DNA of 32,000 bases from positions 1 through 32,000 of the forward strand of contig JAPSIJ010000002.1 of the NCBI GenBank assembly GCA_031178805.1. Direction: 5' to 3'. The stretch comes from Cellulomonas sp. (lineage in GTDB: Bacteria; Actinomycetota; Actinomycetes; Actinomycetales; Cellulomonadaceae). Of this stretch, positions 1-9,721 are shown in pieces; within the stretch, counting starts at the first letter, position 1, and every line of letters begins with the position of its first letter. The notes under the pieces were generated by a model, which was not told the origin of the DNA, searched no databases, and worked only from the letters and a program-made list of their open reading frames with translations. A program made the translations under genes and the position numbers.

Positions 1-1266
1 CCGGTGACGCACCGGCTGGCGCACCTGGAGCGGTGGCTGGACTACGCCGTGGACCTCGGCCTGAACGGGCTCGCGCTGGGCCCGGTGTTCGCGTCGAGCA
101 CGCACGGCTACGACACGACCGACCACCTCGCCGTGGACCCGCGGCTCGGCGACCGCGCCGACCTCGACCACCTGCTCGCCGCCGCGCACGACCGCGGCGT
201 GCGCGTGCTCCTCGACGGGGTGTTCAACCACGTCGGCGACCAGCACCCGCTGTTCCGGGCGGCGCTCGCCGGCGGACCGGACGCCCCGGAGGCCGAGCTG
301 TTCCGGATCCGGTGGACCGATGACGGCCCGGAGTGGGACTGCTTCGAGGGCCACCGGTCCCTGGTGACGCTGAACCACGACTCCCCCCGCGTGGTGGACC
401 TGGTCGCAGACGTGATGACCCACTGGCTGGACGCCGGCGCGGACGGCTGGCGGCTGGACGCGGCGTACGCGGTGCCCACGGCCTTCTGGGCGCAGGTCAC
501 CGCGCGGGTCCGGGAGCGGCACCCCGACGCCTACCTGATGGGCGAGGTGATCCACGGCGACTACCCCGCGTTCGTGACCGCGGCCGGCGTGGACGCCGTG
601 ACCCAGTACGAGCTGTGGAAGGCCACCTGGAGCGCGATCCGCGACCGCAACTTCCACGAGCTGGTGTGGACCCTCGGCCGGCACGACGCGTTCCTGGACG
701 CGTTCGTGCCGTACACGTTCGTCGGGAACCACGACGTGACCCGGATCGCGGACCAGGTGGGCGACCCGGCCCTCGCCGGCCACGCCCTCGCCGTGCTGGC
801 CACCGTGGGCGGGACGCCGGCGGTGTACTACGGCGACGAGCGGGCGTACCGGGGCGTCAAGGAGGACCGCGCGGGCGGTGACGACGCGGTCCGGCCGCCC
901 TTCCCGGCGTCCCCCGACGACCTCCCCGGCCCGGAGGCCGCCCCGGAGGGCTGGGCGGCGTACCACCGGCACCAGGCGCTGCTCGGGCTGCGCCGCCGGC
1001 ACCCGTGGCTGCACACCGCCCGCACCCGGGTGGCGGAGGTGACGAACACGCGGCTGGCCTACGAGGCGCGGCCGGCCGACGACGCCCCCGGCCCGCGGCT
1101 GCTCGTCGCGCTGACCCTGGACGACGCCCCGTGGGCGCTGCCGGTGCCGGCGGGCGACGCGGGACCGGCCCGGACCGCCGCCGCGAGCCACCCCGTCCCC
1201 GGGACGACCGCGCGGGGGCACGTCGTGGACGTGCCCCCGCGGGGCTGGGTCGTGCTGGAGGTCTGA
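1..1266 (+). CDS. Alpha-amylase family glycoside hydrolase (GH13), 5' end cut by the window
   Basis: This is a GH13 enzyme that should act on alpha-glucosidic linkages through a (beta/alpha)8 barrel. All four conserved regions are visible (residues counted from the GTG at base 4): DGVFNHVG (71-78), GWRLDA with nucleophile D152, LMGEV with acid/base E181, and FVGNHD with D244. The catalytic triad is therefore complete. A short beta-rich C-terminal part follows the barrel, and no signal peptide is visible. The frame is open through base 1, so the GTG at 4 may be internal and N-terminal sequence such as an accessory domain may lie outside the window. Substrate specificity (alpha-amylase, neopullulanase-like or other) cannot be read from this. 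The stop is one base from the topA stop on the other strand. Confidence 0.9.
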   Translation, partial: PVTHRLAHLERWLDYAVDLGLNGLALGPVFASSTHGYDTTDHLAVDPRLGDRADLDHLLAAAHDRGVRVLLDGVFNHVGDQHPLFRAALAGGPDAPEAELFRIRWTDDGPEWDCFEGHRSLVTLNHDSPRVVDLVADVMTHWLDAGADGWRLDAAYAVPTAFWAQVTARVRERHPDAYLMGEVIHGDYPAFVTAAGVDAVTQYELWKATWSAIRDRNFHELVWTLGRHDAFLDAFVPYTFVGNHDVTRIADQVGDPALAGHALAVLATVGGTPAVYYGDERAYRGVKEDRAGGDDAVRPPFPASPDDLPGPEAAPEGWAAYHRHQALLGLRRRHPWLHTARTRVAEVTNTRLAYEARPADDAPGPRLLVALTLDDAPWALPVPAGDAGPARTAAASHPVPGTTARGHVVDVPPRGWVVLEV

Positions 1267-1267
1267 C

Positions 1268-4054
<2,787 letters not shown>

Positions 4055-4150
4055 ACGCTCCTGCTTCCTCGATCTGCCGGGACCTGCGGGTTCCGTCCCG
4101 GCCGGTTGCGCCTGCGCCGACCGCCTCCGGGACGCCGGGACCCTCGGGTC

Positions 4151-4172
4151 CGACGGCCGCGCACGGCCGACG
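4151..4172 (-). terminator. Small hairpins between the PAP2 gene and topA
   Basis: CGGCCG-CGCA-CGGCCG (4154-4169), extended by two more pairs around an A/A mismatch, lies in the 153-bp gap. A second short hairpin (GGACC-CTCG-GGTCC) lies just beside it. There is no T-tract. It could end PAP2 transcripts before topA or be chance in such GC-rich DNA. Confidence 0.25.
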
Positions 4173-4207
4173 CGGGGACAGCATGCCACCGCCTGTGCGG
4201 GGTGACT

Positions 4208-5209
4208 CTACGACGTCGGTCCCCCTGGGGTGCCCCCGGAGGTGGCGGACCGGCGCAGCACGAGCAGCGTGCCGAACACCGCCGCGGCGGTCGCCACGAT
4301 GCCCAGCGCCCCGCCACCGTACGACGTCAGCAGCGCGGCGGTGCTGCCGACCGGGTCGTCGGACAGCCAGGTGCGGCGGAGCGCGACCAGCGCGGCACCA
4401 CCGGTGAACGCCGCCACCGCCGCCAGCAGCACGACCGCCACCCGGGTGCCGGCGCGGTCGCCGCCCCGGACGACGCGGACCGCGGCGGTCGGCGGGTGCC
4501 GGTCCACGGACGTCTCGACGCCGAGCGCCAGCACGGCGCAGCCGAGGGCGCCCCACACCAGCACGACCAGCAGGCCGGCCAGCACGTCCGACGGCCGGTG
4601 CCACTGGCCGACCAGCGTGCTGACGCCCGTCGCCCCGGCGTACGCCCCGCCCAGCACCGCCACCCACGGCCGCGCCCGCGGCGGGACCACCAGCAGCACC
4701 GCCGCGGCGACGGACGCCGCCGCCGTGGTGTGCCCGCTGGGCAGGGTGTTGAACTCCGGGCCGTGCCCGTGGTCCGGGCGGTCGAGCACCATCGTCTTCA
4801 GCACGCGCGTCGTGACGTTCGAGCCCACCAGCAGCCCGCCGGTCACCAGGGCCAGGCCCCAGCGCCGCCGCGCCACGGCGATCACCGCGCACGTCACGAT
4901 GGCGGCGGCGATGAAGCCGACCGAGACCACGTCCAGCACCGGCTCGGCGACGTCCCACAGCCGGTTCTGGCCGATGTGCGCGCCGTCCAGCGACGCCTGG
5001 TCCACCGCCTGGCCCTGCTCCGTGCCGACGAACACCCGCCACGTCACCCACGTGGCGACGGCGCCGACCAGCGCCACGGCGAGCGCCGCGGCGACCCGGC
5101 GGGCCGTCGCGGCGGGCGTGCGCCACCGGCGCGGGGCCGGGGCGGGCGCGCCACCGGCCGGCTCGGGGCTCCGCCAGGCGGTCGGCGGGGCGGCGGTCGG
5201 GCGGGACAT
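4208..5209 (-). CDS. PAP2-family membrane phosphatase
   Basis: This 333-aa integral membrane protein is of the type-2 phosphatidic acid phosphatase superfamily, which dephosphorylates lipid phosphates or undecaprenyl diphosphate at the membrane. The phosphatase signature is present: LKTMVLDRP (K138, R144, P145), the LPSGHTT motif with H160, and GQWHRPSD with H204 and D208. A cytoplasmic Pro/Ala-rich tail (1-35) precedes the first helix (about 38-58). Further hydrophobic segments lie at about 93-113, 117-135, 163-176, 183-200 and 207-225, and two more follow the core. The start is ATG 5209, with no Shine-Dalgarno but TACCGT seven bases upstream. The much longer ORF in the track runs back through the STAS gene in another frame and is rejected. 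The physiological substrate is unknown. Confidence 0.87.
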   Translation of the reverse strand: MSRPTAAPPTAWRSPEPAGGAPAPAPRRWRTPAATARRVAAALAVALVGAVATWVTWRVFVGTEQGQAVDQASLDGAHIGQNRLWDVAEPVLDVVSVGFIAAAIVTCAVIAVARRRWGLALVTGGLLVGSNVTTRVLKTMVLDRPDHGHGPEFNTLPSGHTTAAASVAAAVLLVVPPRARPWVAVLGGAYAGATGVSTLVGQWHRPSDVLAGLLVVLVWGALGCAVLALGVETSVDRHPPTAAVRVVRGGDRAGTRVAVVLLAAVAAFTGGAALVALRRTWLSDDPVGSTAALLTSYGGGALGIVATAAAVFGTLLVLRRSATSGGTPGGPTS

Positions 5210-5216
5210 GGTGCCC

Positions 5217-5222
5217 ACGGTA
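5217..5222 (-). promoter_or_regulatory. Candidate -10 box, leaderless start of the PAP2 gene
   Basis: TACCGT on the minus strand, followed by seven bases and then ATG 5209, with no Shine-Dalgarno between. This fits a promoter whose first transcribed base is at the start codon. Confidence 0.45.
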
Positions 5223-5321
5223 GGCGAGCCGGGCGCGCGGACGCCGGTGCCGCGGTCCGCGCACACGATTCCTCCACCCTCCCGGCGCTGGCCCGGACCG
5301 CGCCGGCGGCCGAGCCGCGAC

Positions 5322-5369
5322 GACGGCGCAGGAGATCTCGTGCGCCCTCGTGGTGTCTCGTGCGCCGTC
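5322..5369 (-). terminator. Inverted repeat over the STAS gene stop, with two alternative arms
   Basis: GACGGCGCA (5322-5330) pairs perfectly with TGCGCCGTC (5361-5369), which overlaps the STAS stop codon. The loop contains a second TGCGCC (5341-5346) that can pair with the same left arm to form a shorter hairpin. The cause is an 11-bp direct repeat, TCTCGTGCGCC, at 5336 and 5356. There is no T-tract. A terminator or RNA-stability element is plausible. Confidence 0.35.
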
Positions 5370-5694
5370 ACGGGGTGAGCACCACCGCGTGCGTGCCGGC
5401 GTCCGCGAGCCGGGCGCGGGACTCCGCGTCGGCGTGCAGGCACAGCAGGCACCCGCCCCGCTCCTCCAGCGCCGTGGCGGCACCGTCGACCGCCGCCGCC
5501 ACGGCTCGGCAGCCCACCCGCGCCTCGCTCAGGTCGAGCACGACCAGCGAGGCGCAGCCGGACAGGGCGTCGAGGGCCGCGCGCAGCCGGTCCGCGTCGG
5601 CGCGGCCGAGCGCCCCGGCGGGGCGGAGGGTCGCGGTCAGCCAGGGGCCTGCGGCCTCCGCGGGGGCGAGGGCGGCGGCGTCCAGGACGGTCAT
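5368..5694 (-). CDS. Small STAS-domain protein, anti-anti-sigma-like but without the usual phospho-serine
   Basis: The 108-aa protein fits one STAS domain: TATLRPAGALGRADADRLRAAL resembles the first strand and helix, and ASLVVLDLSEARV the central strand of SpoIIAA-like antagonists. Those proteins carry D-S/T-S-G after this strand, and the Ser is phosphorylated by an anti-sigma kinase. Here the aligned stretch is VGCRAVAAAVDG, with no Ser or Thr at the site, so classic phospho-switching is unlikely. The start is ATG 5694 with AAGGAG seven bases upstream. No anti-sigma kinase or sigma factor gene is adjacent. The PAP2 gene lies downstream on the same strand, and the VOC gene is divergent. The family call rests on fold-like pattern and length. 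Confidence 0.65.
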   Translation of the reverse strand: MTVLDAAALAPAEAAGPWLTATLRPAGALGRADADRLRAALDALSGCASLVVLDLSEARVGCRAVAAAVDGAATALEERGGCLLCLHADAESRARLADAGTHAVVLTP

Positions 5695-5757
5695 GGCGGT
5701 CTCCTTCCGTCGGCTCCCCGGGGCGGGGCGACGTGACCAGGGCACTCCCCCGGCCTG

Positions 5758-5774
5758 GGCACCGGCTGGGTGCC
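5758..5774. promoter_or_regulatory. Short palindrome in the STAS/VOC divergent gap
   Basis: GGCACC-GGCTG-GGTGCC lies in the middle of the 173-bp gap between two divergent genes, where an operator serving either gene could sit. The arms are only six bases. Nothing else recognisable was seen in this gap. Confidence 0.25.
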
Positions 5775-5867
5775 ACCCCCTCGTGCGCTGGAGGTGCGCC
5801 GACCCTTCACGCCACCACCTCCGCGGGTGCACGCTGGGCGCACGCACTCGACGACGAGGGGGTTGCC

Positions 5868-6248
5868 GTGCTCGATCTCAGCAGGGGCTTCAGCGGGTTC
5901 AGCGTGGCCGACGTGCCCGCGGCCCGGGCGTTCTACGCGGACGTGCTCGGCCTGGACGCCGAGGAGCGGGACGGGATGCTGTGGCTGCACCTGTCCGGCG
6001 GCCGCGACGTGCTGGTGTACCCCAAGGGCGACGCCCACACCCCGGCGTCGTACACGGTCCTCAACTTCCCCGTGCCCGACGTGCCGGAGGCGGTGGCGCA
6101 GCTGCGCGGCCGCGGGGTGCGGTTCGAGCGGTACGAGGGCACGCCGGTGCAGACCGACGAGGACGGCGTCTTCCGCGGCGGCGGCCCGCTGATCGCGTGG
6201 TTCACCGACCCGTCGGGCAACGTGCTGTCGGTGCTCGAGGAGGACTGA
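5868..6248 (+). CDS. VOC-superfamily (glyoxalase/bleomycin-resistance fold) protein
   Basis: The 126-aa protein is of the vicinal-oxygen-chelate fold, built from two beta-alpha-beta-beta-beta modules. Module one runs GFSGFSVADVPAARAFYADVLGLD (about 7-30) to VLVYPKG. Module two runs from YTVLNFPVPDVPEAVAQL (about 63-80) to FTDPSGNVLSVLEE, the typical closing strand. The start is GTG 5868, preceded by GAGGGG. Family members include dioxygenases, glyoxalases and antibiotic-binding proteins, and the substrate cannot be read here. It is close in type to small VOC proteins annotated only by fold. It stands alone between the STAS gene and the two-component operon. Confidence 0.85.
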   Translation: MLDLSRGFSGFSVADVPAARAFYADVLGLDAEERDGMLWLHLSGGRDVLVYPKGDAHTPASYTVLNFPVPDVPEAVAQLRGRGVRFERYEGTPVQTDEDGVFRGGGPLIAWFTDPSGNVLSVLEED

Positions 6249-6266
6249 GCGGCCGCTCCGGTCGGC

Positions 6267-6310
6267 GCACAGGAAACCCACAGGACCACGTCAGGAGCGG
6301 CTCAGGTCCG
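6267..6310 (+). promoter_or_regulatory. Four direct repeats with 11-bp period upstream of the response regulator
   Basis: Heptamers GCACAGG (6267), CCACAGG (6278), CGTCAGG (6289) and GCTCAGG (6300) are each followed by a four-base spacer. OmpR/PhoP-type regulators bind head-to-tail 7-bp repeats at this period; the M. tuberculosis PhoP box is TCACAGC-N4-TCACAGC. The array ends about 18 bases before ATG 6329, so it probably serves autoregulation. A CAGGCT box (6316-6321) seven bases before the ATG could be the -10. Confidence 0.65.
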
Positions 6311-6328
6311 TCCGCCAGGCTCAGCCCC

Positions 6329-7063
6329 ATGACCACCTCCACGCTCCAGCGCGACGCCCTCTCCCGAGCGGACGGCCAGCCCGTCCGCGCCCTCGTCGTG
6401 GACGACGAGGCCAACCTCGCCGAGCTGCTGTCCACGGCCCTGCGGTACGAGGGCTGGCAGGTGGAGCACGCGCTGACCGGGCAGGCGGCGATCAAGCAGG
6501 CCAAGGCGATGGACCCCGACGTGATCCTGCTCGACGTCATGCTCCCGGACCTGTCCGGTTTGGACGTCCTGCGCCGGATCCGCGCGACGCACCCGCACGT
6601 GCCCGTGCTGTTCCTGACGGCGAAGGACGCGGTCGAGGACCGGATCGCGGGGCTCACCGCCGGCGGCGACGACTACGTCACCAAGCCGTTCAGTCTGGAG
6701 GAGGTCGTCGCCCGGCTGCGGGCGCTGCTGCGCCGGGCCGGTGCGGTCTCCGAGCGCGAGGAGGCCGTGCTGGTGGTCGGCGACCTGCGGATGGACGAGG
6801 ACTCGCACGAGGTGTCCCGCGGCGGCGTGGACATCCGCCTGACGGCGACGGAGTTCGAGCTGCTGCGCTACTTCATGCGCAACCCGAAGCGCGTGCTGTC
6901 CAAGGCGCAGATCCTGGACCGCGTCTGGCAGTACGACTTCGGCGGCCAGGCCAACATCGTCGAGCTGTACGTGTCCTACCTGCGCCGGAAGATCGACAAG
7001 GGCCGCGCGCCGATGCTGCACACCCTGCGCGGCGTCGGGTACGTGCTCAAGCCCGCGGCGTGA
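6329..7063 (+). CDS. OmpR-family two-component response regulator
   Basis: The 244-aa regulator has a receiver domain (about 19-133) with acidic pocket VVDDE, phospho-acceptor D69 in ILLDVMLPD, FLTAKD (Thr switch) and TKPFSLEE (Lys). A C-terminal winged-helix DNA-binding domain (about 145-242) has LTATEFELLRYF, VLSKAQILDRVWQYDFGG and YLRRKID, and ends LHTLRGVGYVL. The sequence resembles mycobacterial PhoP/TrcR-type regulators; orthology is not claimed. The start ATG 6329 has no clear Shine-Dalgarno. The stop overlaps the kinase start by four bases (GTGA), so the pair is one translationally coupled operon. The repeats just upstream suggest it controls its own promoter. Confidence 0.93.
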   Translation: MTTSTLQRDALSRADGQPVRALVVDDEANLAELLSTALRYEGWQVEHALTGQAAIKQAKAMDPDVILLDVMLPDLSGLDVLRRIRATHPHVPVLFLTAKDAVEDRIAGLTAGGDDYVTKPFSLEEVVARLRALLRRAGAVSEREEAVLVVGDLRMDEDSHEVSRGGVDIRLTATEFELLRYFMRNPKRVLSKAQILDRVWQYDFGGQANIVELYVSYLRRKIDKGRAPMLHTLRGVGYVLKPAA

Positions 7064-8631
7064 CCGCCTCCGCCCCGGCCCGGCGCCGGCGCCCGCGCTG
7101 GACGCTGCGCCGCCGGCTGGTGGCGGTCGTGCTCGCCCTGCTGGCGGCGGTCGCCGCCGTCATGGGCCTGGTGTCGACGCTCGCCCTGCGGCAGTCGCTG
7201 CTCGACCAGATCGACGACCGGCTGACCGCCGCGAGCCAGCGCGCCGCCGCGGCGCCCGGCCGGCTCGACCGCGACGACGGCCCGGCGGTCCCGGCGCCCC
7301 CGACCGGCACGGACGACGCGGCCGAGGACGCGGACCCCCGGCAGGGCCGCGACGACGTCCCGCCCGCGTTCGGCCTGCCCGGCCAGGACGTCGGCACGGT
7401 CAGCGTCTTCGAGCGCGCCGACGGCAGCACGCTGCAGGCGGGGTACCTGGACGACTCGGCCGCTGTGCGCGAGCTCACCGACGCCCAGCTCGACGTGCTG
7501 CTGGGCGTGACCCCGGACGGCACCCCGGGCACCGTGGACCTGCCGGACCTCGGCACGTACCGGGTGATCGCGGTGGTCTCGGACGACGGCGACACCTCCG
7601 TGACCGCGGTCCCGGTCGCCGCTGTCACCGCGACGGTCGACCGCTACGTGGTGGTGGAGCTGGTCGTCGCCGCCGTCGGCCTGCTGGTGGCCGCGGCGCT
7701 CGCGACCGTGCTGGTGCGCCGCGAGCTGCGCCCGCTGGACCGGGTCGCCGCGACCGCGAGCCGGGTGTCCGAGATGCCGCTGTCCCGCGGGGAGGTGGCC
7801 ATCTCCGAGCGCGTGCCCGAGGAGGACACCGACCCCGCGACGGAGGTCGGCAAGGTCGGCGCCGCCCTGAACCGGGTGCTGGGCCACGTGGAGTCCGCGC
7901 TGAGCGCGCGGCACGAGTCGGAGACCCAGGTGCGGCGGTTCGTCGCCGACGCCAGCCACGAGCTGCGCACCCCGCTGGCGTCGATCCGCGGGTACGCCGA
8001 GCTGGTGCAGCGGCTGCCGGGCGACCTGCCCGACGACGCGCTGCGGGCCATGGGCCGCGTCGAGTCCGAGGCCCGCCGGATGACCTCCCTCGTCGAGGAC
8101 ATGCTGCTGCTGGCCCGGCTGGACGCCGGCCGGGACCTGGACGTCGAGGAGGTGGACCTGGGCGCGCTGGCGGTGGACGCCGTCGCCGACGCGCACGTGG
8201 CCGGCCCCGACCACGTCTGGCGGCTGGACCTGCCGGGCGCCGGGGACGAGGACGACGATGGCGACCTGCCGCTGGTGCTCGGCGACGAGCACCGGCTGCG
8301 TCAGGTGCTCGTCAACCTGCTGTCCAACGCCCGCGTGCACACTCCGCCCGGCACCACCGTGGTCGTGTCCGTGCTGCCCGCCGGCGACCGGGTGCTGCTC
8401 CGCGTCCGCGACGACGGCCCCGGCATCCCGGAGCCGCTGCGCTCGCGGCTGTTCGAGCGGTTCGCCCGCGGGGACGCCTCACGGAACCGCGCGGCGGGGT
8501 CCACGGGGCTCGGCCTGGCGATCGTGCACGCCGTGGTCACCGCGCACCACGGCACCATCGAGGTGGACGGCACGCCCGGCAGCACGACCTTCACGGTGCG
8601 GCTGCCGCGCGCCGCGGGCGAGCCGGCCTGA
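7060..8631 (+). CDS. Membrane sensor histidine kinase, partner of the preceding regulator
   Basis: This 523-aa two-pass sensor has TM1 at about 19-43 and TM2 at about 196-220. The extracytoplasmic domain between them is rich in Asp/Glu (for example DDAAEDADPRQGRDD). A HAMP linker follows (RRELRPLDRVAATASRVSEM). The DHp helix has phospho-acceptor H300 in FVADASHELRTPL. The ATPase domain has the N box LLSNARVH, the G1 box DDGPGIP near 451, the F box LFERFARGD and the G2 box TGLGLAI. It should autophosphorylate and pass the phosphate to D69 of the regulator. An acidic sensor loop can bind divalent cations or cationic peptides in PhoQ-like kinases, but that is only a suggestion here. The stop is eight bases from the convergent aldo/keto reductase stop. 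Confidence 0.93.
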   Translation: MTASAPARRRRPRWTLRRRLVAVVLALLAAVAAVMGLVSTLALRQSLLDQIDDRLTAASQRAAAAPGRLDRDDGPAVPAPPTGTDDAAEDADPRQGRDDVPPAFGLPGQDVGTVSVFERADGSTLQAGYLDDSAAVRELTDAQLDVLLGVTPDGTPGTVDLPDLGTYRVIAVVSDDGDTSVTAVPVAAVTATVDRYVVVELVVAAVGLLVAAALATVLVRRELRPLDRVAATASRVSEMPLSRGEVAISERVPEEDTDPATEVGKVGAALNRVLGHVESALSARHESETQVRRFVADASHELRTPLASIRGYAELVQRLPGDLPDDALRAMGRVESEARRMTSLVEDMLLLARLDAGRDLDVEEVDLGALAVDAVADAHVAGPDHVWRLDLPGAGDEDDDGDLPLVLGDEHRLRQVLVNLLSNARVHTPPGTTVVVSVLPAGDRVLLRVRDDGPGIPEPLRSRLFERFARGDASRNRAAGSTGLGLAIVHAVVTAHHGTIEVDGTPGSTTFTVRLPRAAGEPA

Positions 8632-8639
8632 CCCGGCGG

Positions 8640-9575
8640 TCAGGCCGAGGCGGCCGAGAGGGCGCCGATCTCGTCGTCCGCCAGCTCCAGCCGGGCGCCG
8701 GCGAGCAGGTCCGGCAGCTGCTCGACGCGGCTGGCGCTGGCGACGGGCGCCACGACGCCCGGCTGCACCCGCAGCCACGCGAGGGACACCGCGGTCACCG
8801 ACGTGCCGTGCGCCGCCGCGACCTCGTCCAGGGCCGCGAGCACCCGCTCGCCGCGCGCGTCCAGGTACCGGCCGGCGGAGCCGGCGCGCGGGCTGTCCAC
8901 CGCCGGGCCGCCCGGCCGGTACTTGCCGGTGAGGAAGCCGCTCGCCAGCGACGAGTACGGCATGACGCCCAGGCCCTCGCGGACGGCGAGCTCCTGCAGC
9001 GGGCCCTCGTAGTCGGTGCGGTGCACCAGGTTGTAGTGCGGCTGCAGCGCGACGAACCGCGCGACGCCGAGCTCGTCGGCGATCCGCAGGGCCTCCGCGA
9101 GCCGCTCCGCGGAGAAGTTGGACGCCGCGACGTAGCGGGCCTTGCCCTCCGCGACGACCTCGCCGAGCGCCGCGACCGTCTCCTCCAGCGGGGTGCCGGG
9201 GTCGTCGGCGTGCGCGTAGTAGAGGTCCACGTAGTCGGTCTGCAGCCGCTTGAGCGACTGCTCGATCCCCGCCCGGACCGTGGCGCGCGCCGTGCCGAGG
9301 TACCCCTCCAGCCGGCCCACCTTCGTGGCGAGCACGACGTCCGACCGGTTCCCGCGGGAGGCCATCCACCGCCCGAGCACGGCCTCCGACTCCCCGCCCT
9401 CGTGCCCCGGCGCCCAGCGGGAGTACACGTCCGCGGTGTCGACGAAGCTGCCGCCCTCCGCGACGAACGCGTCCAGGACGGCGGCGGACGCGTCCTCGTC
9501 CGCCGTCCAGCCGAACACGTTGCCGCCCAGGTTCAGGGGCAGCACGTCCAGGTCGGTGGTGCCGATGCGTGCCAT
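8640..9575 (-). CDS. Aldo/keto reductase
   Basis: The 311-aa NAD(P)H-dependent TIM-barrel oxidoreductase has the full catalytic tetrad: D46 and Y51 in FVDTADVYS, K85 in LATKVG and H122 in YYAHADD. The C-terminal cofactor-binding segment shows VAPVASASRVEQL. The length and N-terminus (MARIGTTDLDVLPLNLGGNVFGW) match the general stress/oxidoreductase (YajO-like) branch. The start is ATG 9575 with GAGGAGG four bases upstream. Substrates in this family are usually small aldehydes or ketones, and the physiological one cannot be inferred. It lies downstream of the unknown membrane protein on the same strand, separated by 146 bp with a possible hairpin. Confidence 0.92.
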   Translation of the reverse strand: MARIGTTDLDVLPLNLGGNVFGWTADEDASAAVLDAFVAEGGSFVDTADVYSRWAPGHEGGESEAVLGRWMASRGNRSDVVLATKVGRLEGYLGTARATVRAGIEQSLKRLQTDYVDLYYAHADDPGTPLEETVAALGEVVAEGKARYVAASNFSAERLAEALRIADELGVARFVALQPHYNLVHRTDYEGPLQELAVREGLGVMPYSSLASGFLTGKYRPGGPAVDSPRAGSAGRYLDARGERVLAALDEVAAAHGTSVTAVSLAWLRVQPGVVAPVASASRVEQLPDLLAGARLELADDEIGALSAASA

Positions 9576-9656
9576 GGTCCTCCTCGGTCGGGCGGCGCCG
9601 GTCAGAGCCGGGCGCCGCGGGTCGCTCCGACCGTCCTATCCCGGACGCGACCGCGA

Positions 9657-9705
9657 CGCCCGCCGGCGCGGTGTCGGGTGCGTCTCACCGCCGGCGCGGC
9701 GGGCG
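9657..9705 (-). terminator. Imperfect hairpin upstream of the aldo/keto reductase
   Basis: CGCCCGCCG (9657-9665) pairs with CGGCGGGCG (9697-9705), with further partial pairing of the 31-base interior. It sits just past the stop of the unknown membrane-protein gene, so it may end that transcript. There is no T-tract, and the GC content makes chance stems common. Confidence 0.25.
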
Positions 9706-9721
9706 CCCGGCTGCGGCGGCG

